This document shows positions 63,447-64,000 of a stretch of DNA of 64,000 nt, piece after piece. Location: NCBI GenBank assembly GCA_933228895.1, contig OW121854.1, positions 13,829,131-13,893,130 on the forward strand, in the 5' to 3' direction. The DNA comes from Platycnemis pennipes. Taxonomy: Eukaryota > Arthropoda > Insecta > Odonata > Platycnemididae. Numbering within the stretch: position 1 is the first letter of the stretch; each line of letters starts with the position of its first letter. A program made the position numbers and the translations under genes. A model generated the notes under the pieces. It worked only from the letters and a program-made list of their open reading frames with translations. It searched no databases and was not told the origin of the DNA.

Positions 63447-64000
63447 AAAGGAGTGATGCAGGAAGTGATGAGACGCCTTTCATAATGCGATTGCTAATCA
63501 AATTTCGATGATATAACAACGTCCATTCACATCATTTTCTATAGCGTTCCCCTTCACCTTGGACTAAATGGAGTCAATGCCATTCTCTCAAGAAATGAGA
63601 TAAGATAAATAATTCCATGAGATTCACAGTCCTTCCTTGAACCGATTCCAAACGGGTGGCATGAAAAGGAAATGCATCACAATCATAATCTTCAAATCGC
63701 TGCCTTTCGACCTCGTCGACGTACTAAGAAACGCGAAAAGGGGGGAACTGCTGCACGACTCTTATATATTTATCAACACCCAAGCATCAGATGGAAGCAA
63801 AACTGAGTCTGACGACTTAAGCCAAGCGTTGAAGGATGTATGTTCAAACTTGGCGATTATCTACGGCTATCACGCTGCTCCTTTCCGGGGTAGATAACTT
63901 TGAATCAATCTCTTATTAATGGCACAGGTTAGGCAATTGGCTCCGCATGAACTTTGAGGGGTCTTTTATTCCATTAATACAAGTTTTTTGGATTGAAAGA
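63447..64000 (+). other. Unassigned; 86-codon frame at 63637-63897
   Basis: Plus frame with ATG, containing FKSLPFDLVDVLRNAKRGEL and SDDLSQALKDVCSNLAIIYG. The composition is protein-like, but no family is recognised and no promoter or splice context is clear. It could be a piece of a transposon ORF or a small exon. Confidence 0.25.

Overview
The window looks like repeat-dominated, AT-rich, non-coding DNA from an animal nuclear genome, most likely an arthropod. That placement is an inference: non-LTR elements, tRNA-derived SINEs, hAT, mariner and Penelope remnants sit side by side, there is no bacterial gene layout, and no long open frame exists. The species was not identified. No host protein-coding gene could be supported. 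Every recognisable protein fragment belongs to a transposable element, and all of them are truncated, frameshifted or interrupted.

Main families. (1) LINE-J, a jockey/CR1-like non-LTR element. It appears as 5'-truncated copies carrying the C-terminal end of the reverse transcriptase ORF plus a 3' UTR, and as many 40-70 bp solo 3' tails. Its sister LINE-J2 is at 41899, 60111 and 62942. (2) LINE-E, an 'endonuclease-reverse transcriptase' type LINE, with about ten fragments. (3) A third jockey-like LINE at 15630-16380 ending in an (AAT)n tail. (4) Penelope-like fragments at 57965-59098. (5) DNA transposons: a hAT remnant (40619-41443), a mariner (55757-57796), a pogo-like remnant (22397-23843), two copies of a hAT-like MITE with internal ATATCG arrays (25884-26709 and 33915-34790), and a MITE family with CAGGCACGTAGCCAG ends (36284 and 61540). 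(6) At least three tRNA-derived SINE families, several copies with visible target-site duplications.

Layout. 0-8 kb: degraded SINEs, a LINE-J copy, a LINE-E cluster, and a SINE with an 11-bp target duplication. 8-15 kb: mostly unassigned, with LINE-J nested in LINE-E at 11.5-12.3 kb. 15-20 kb: three LINE remnants. 20-24 kb: a GC-richer unassigned block and a pogo-like element split by LINE-J. 24-35 kb: ATATCG-array MITEs, a foldback element, a diverged tandem duplication, a 5 x 116 bp satellite and a SINE. 35-45 kb: SINEs, nested MITEs, palindromes, and hAT inserted in LINE-E. 45-54 kb: a perfect 70-bp palindrome, a LINE-E copy, an AT microsatellite, and a 200-bp inverted pair around a LINE-J piece. 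54-64 kb: a mariner split by opposed LINE-J copies, inverted Penelope fragments, and LINE-J2 copies.

The most informative signals are the nested insertions, which give a relative chronology, the conserved 3'-end hairpin of LINE-J, the array-bearing MITEs, and several inverted structures that ordinary insertion does not explain. All coordinates at element edges are hand-read and may be off by several bases unless a target duplication is quoted.
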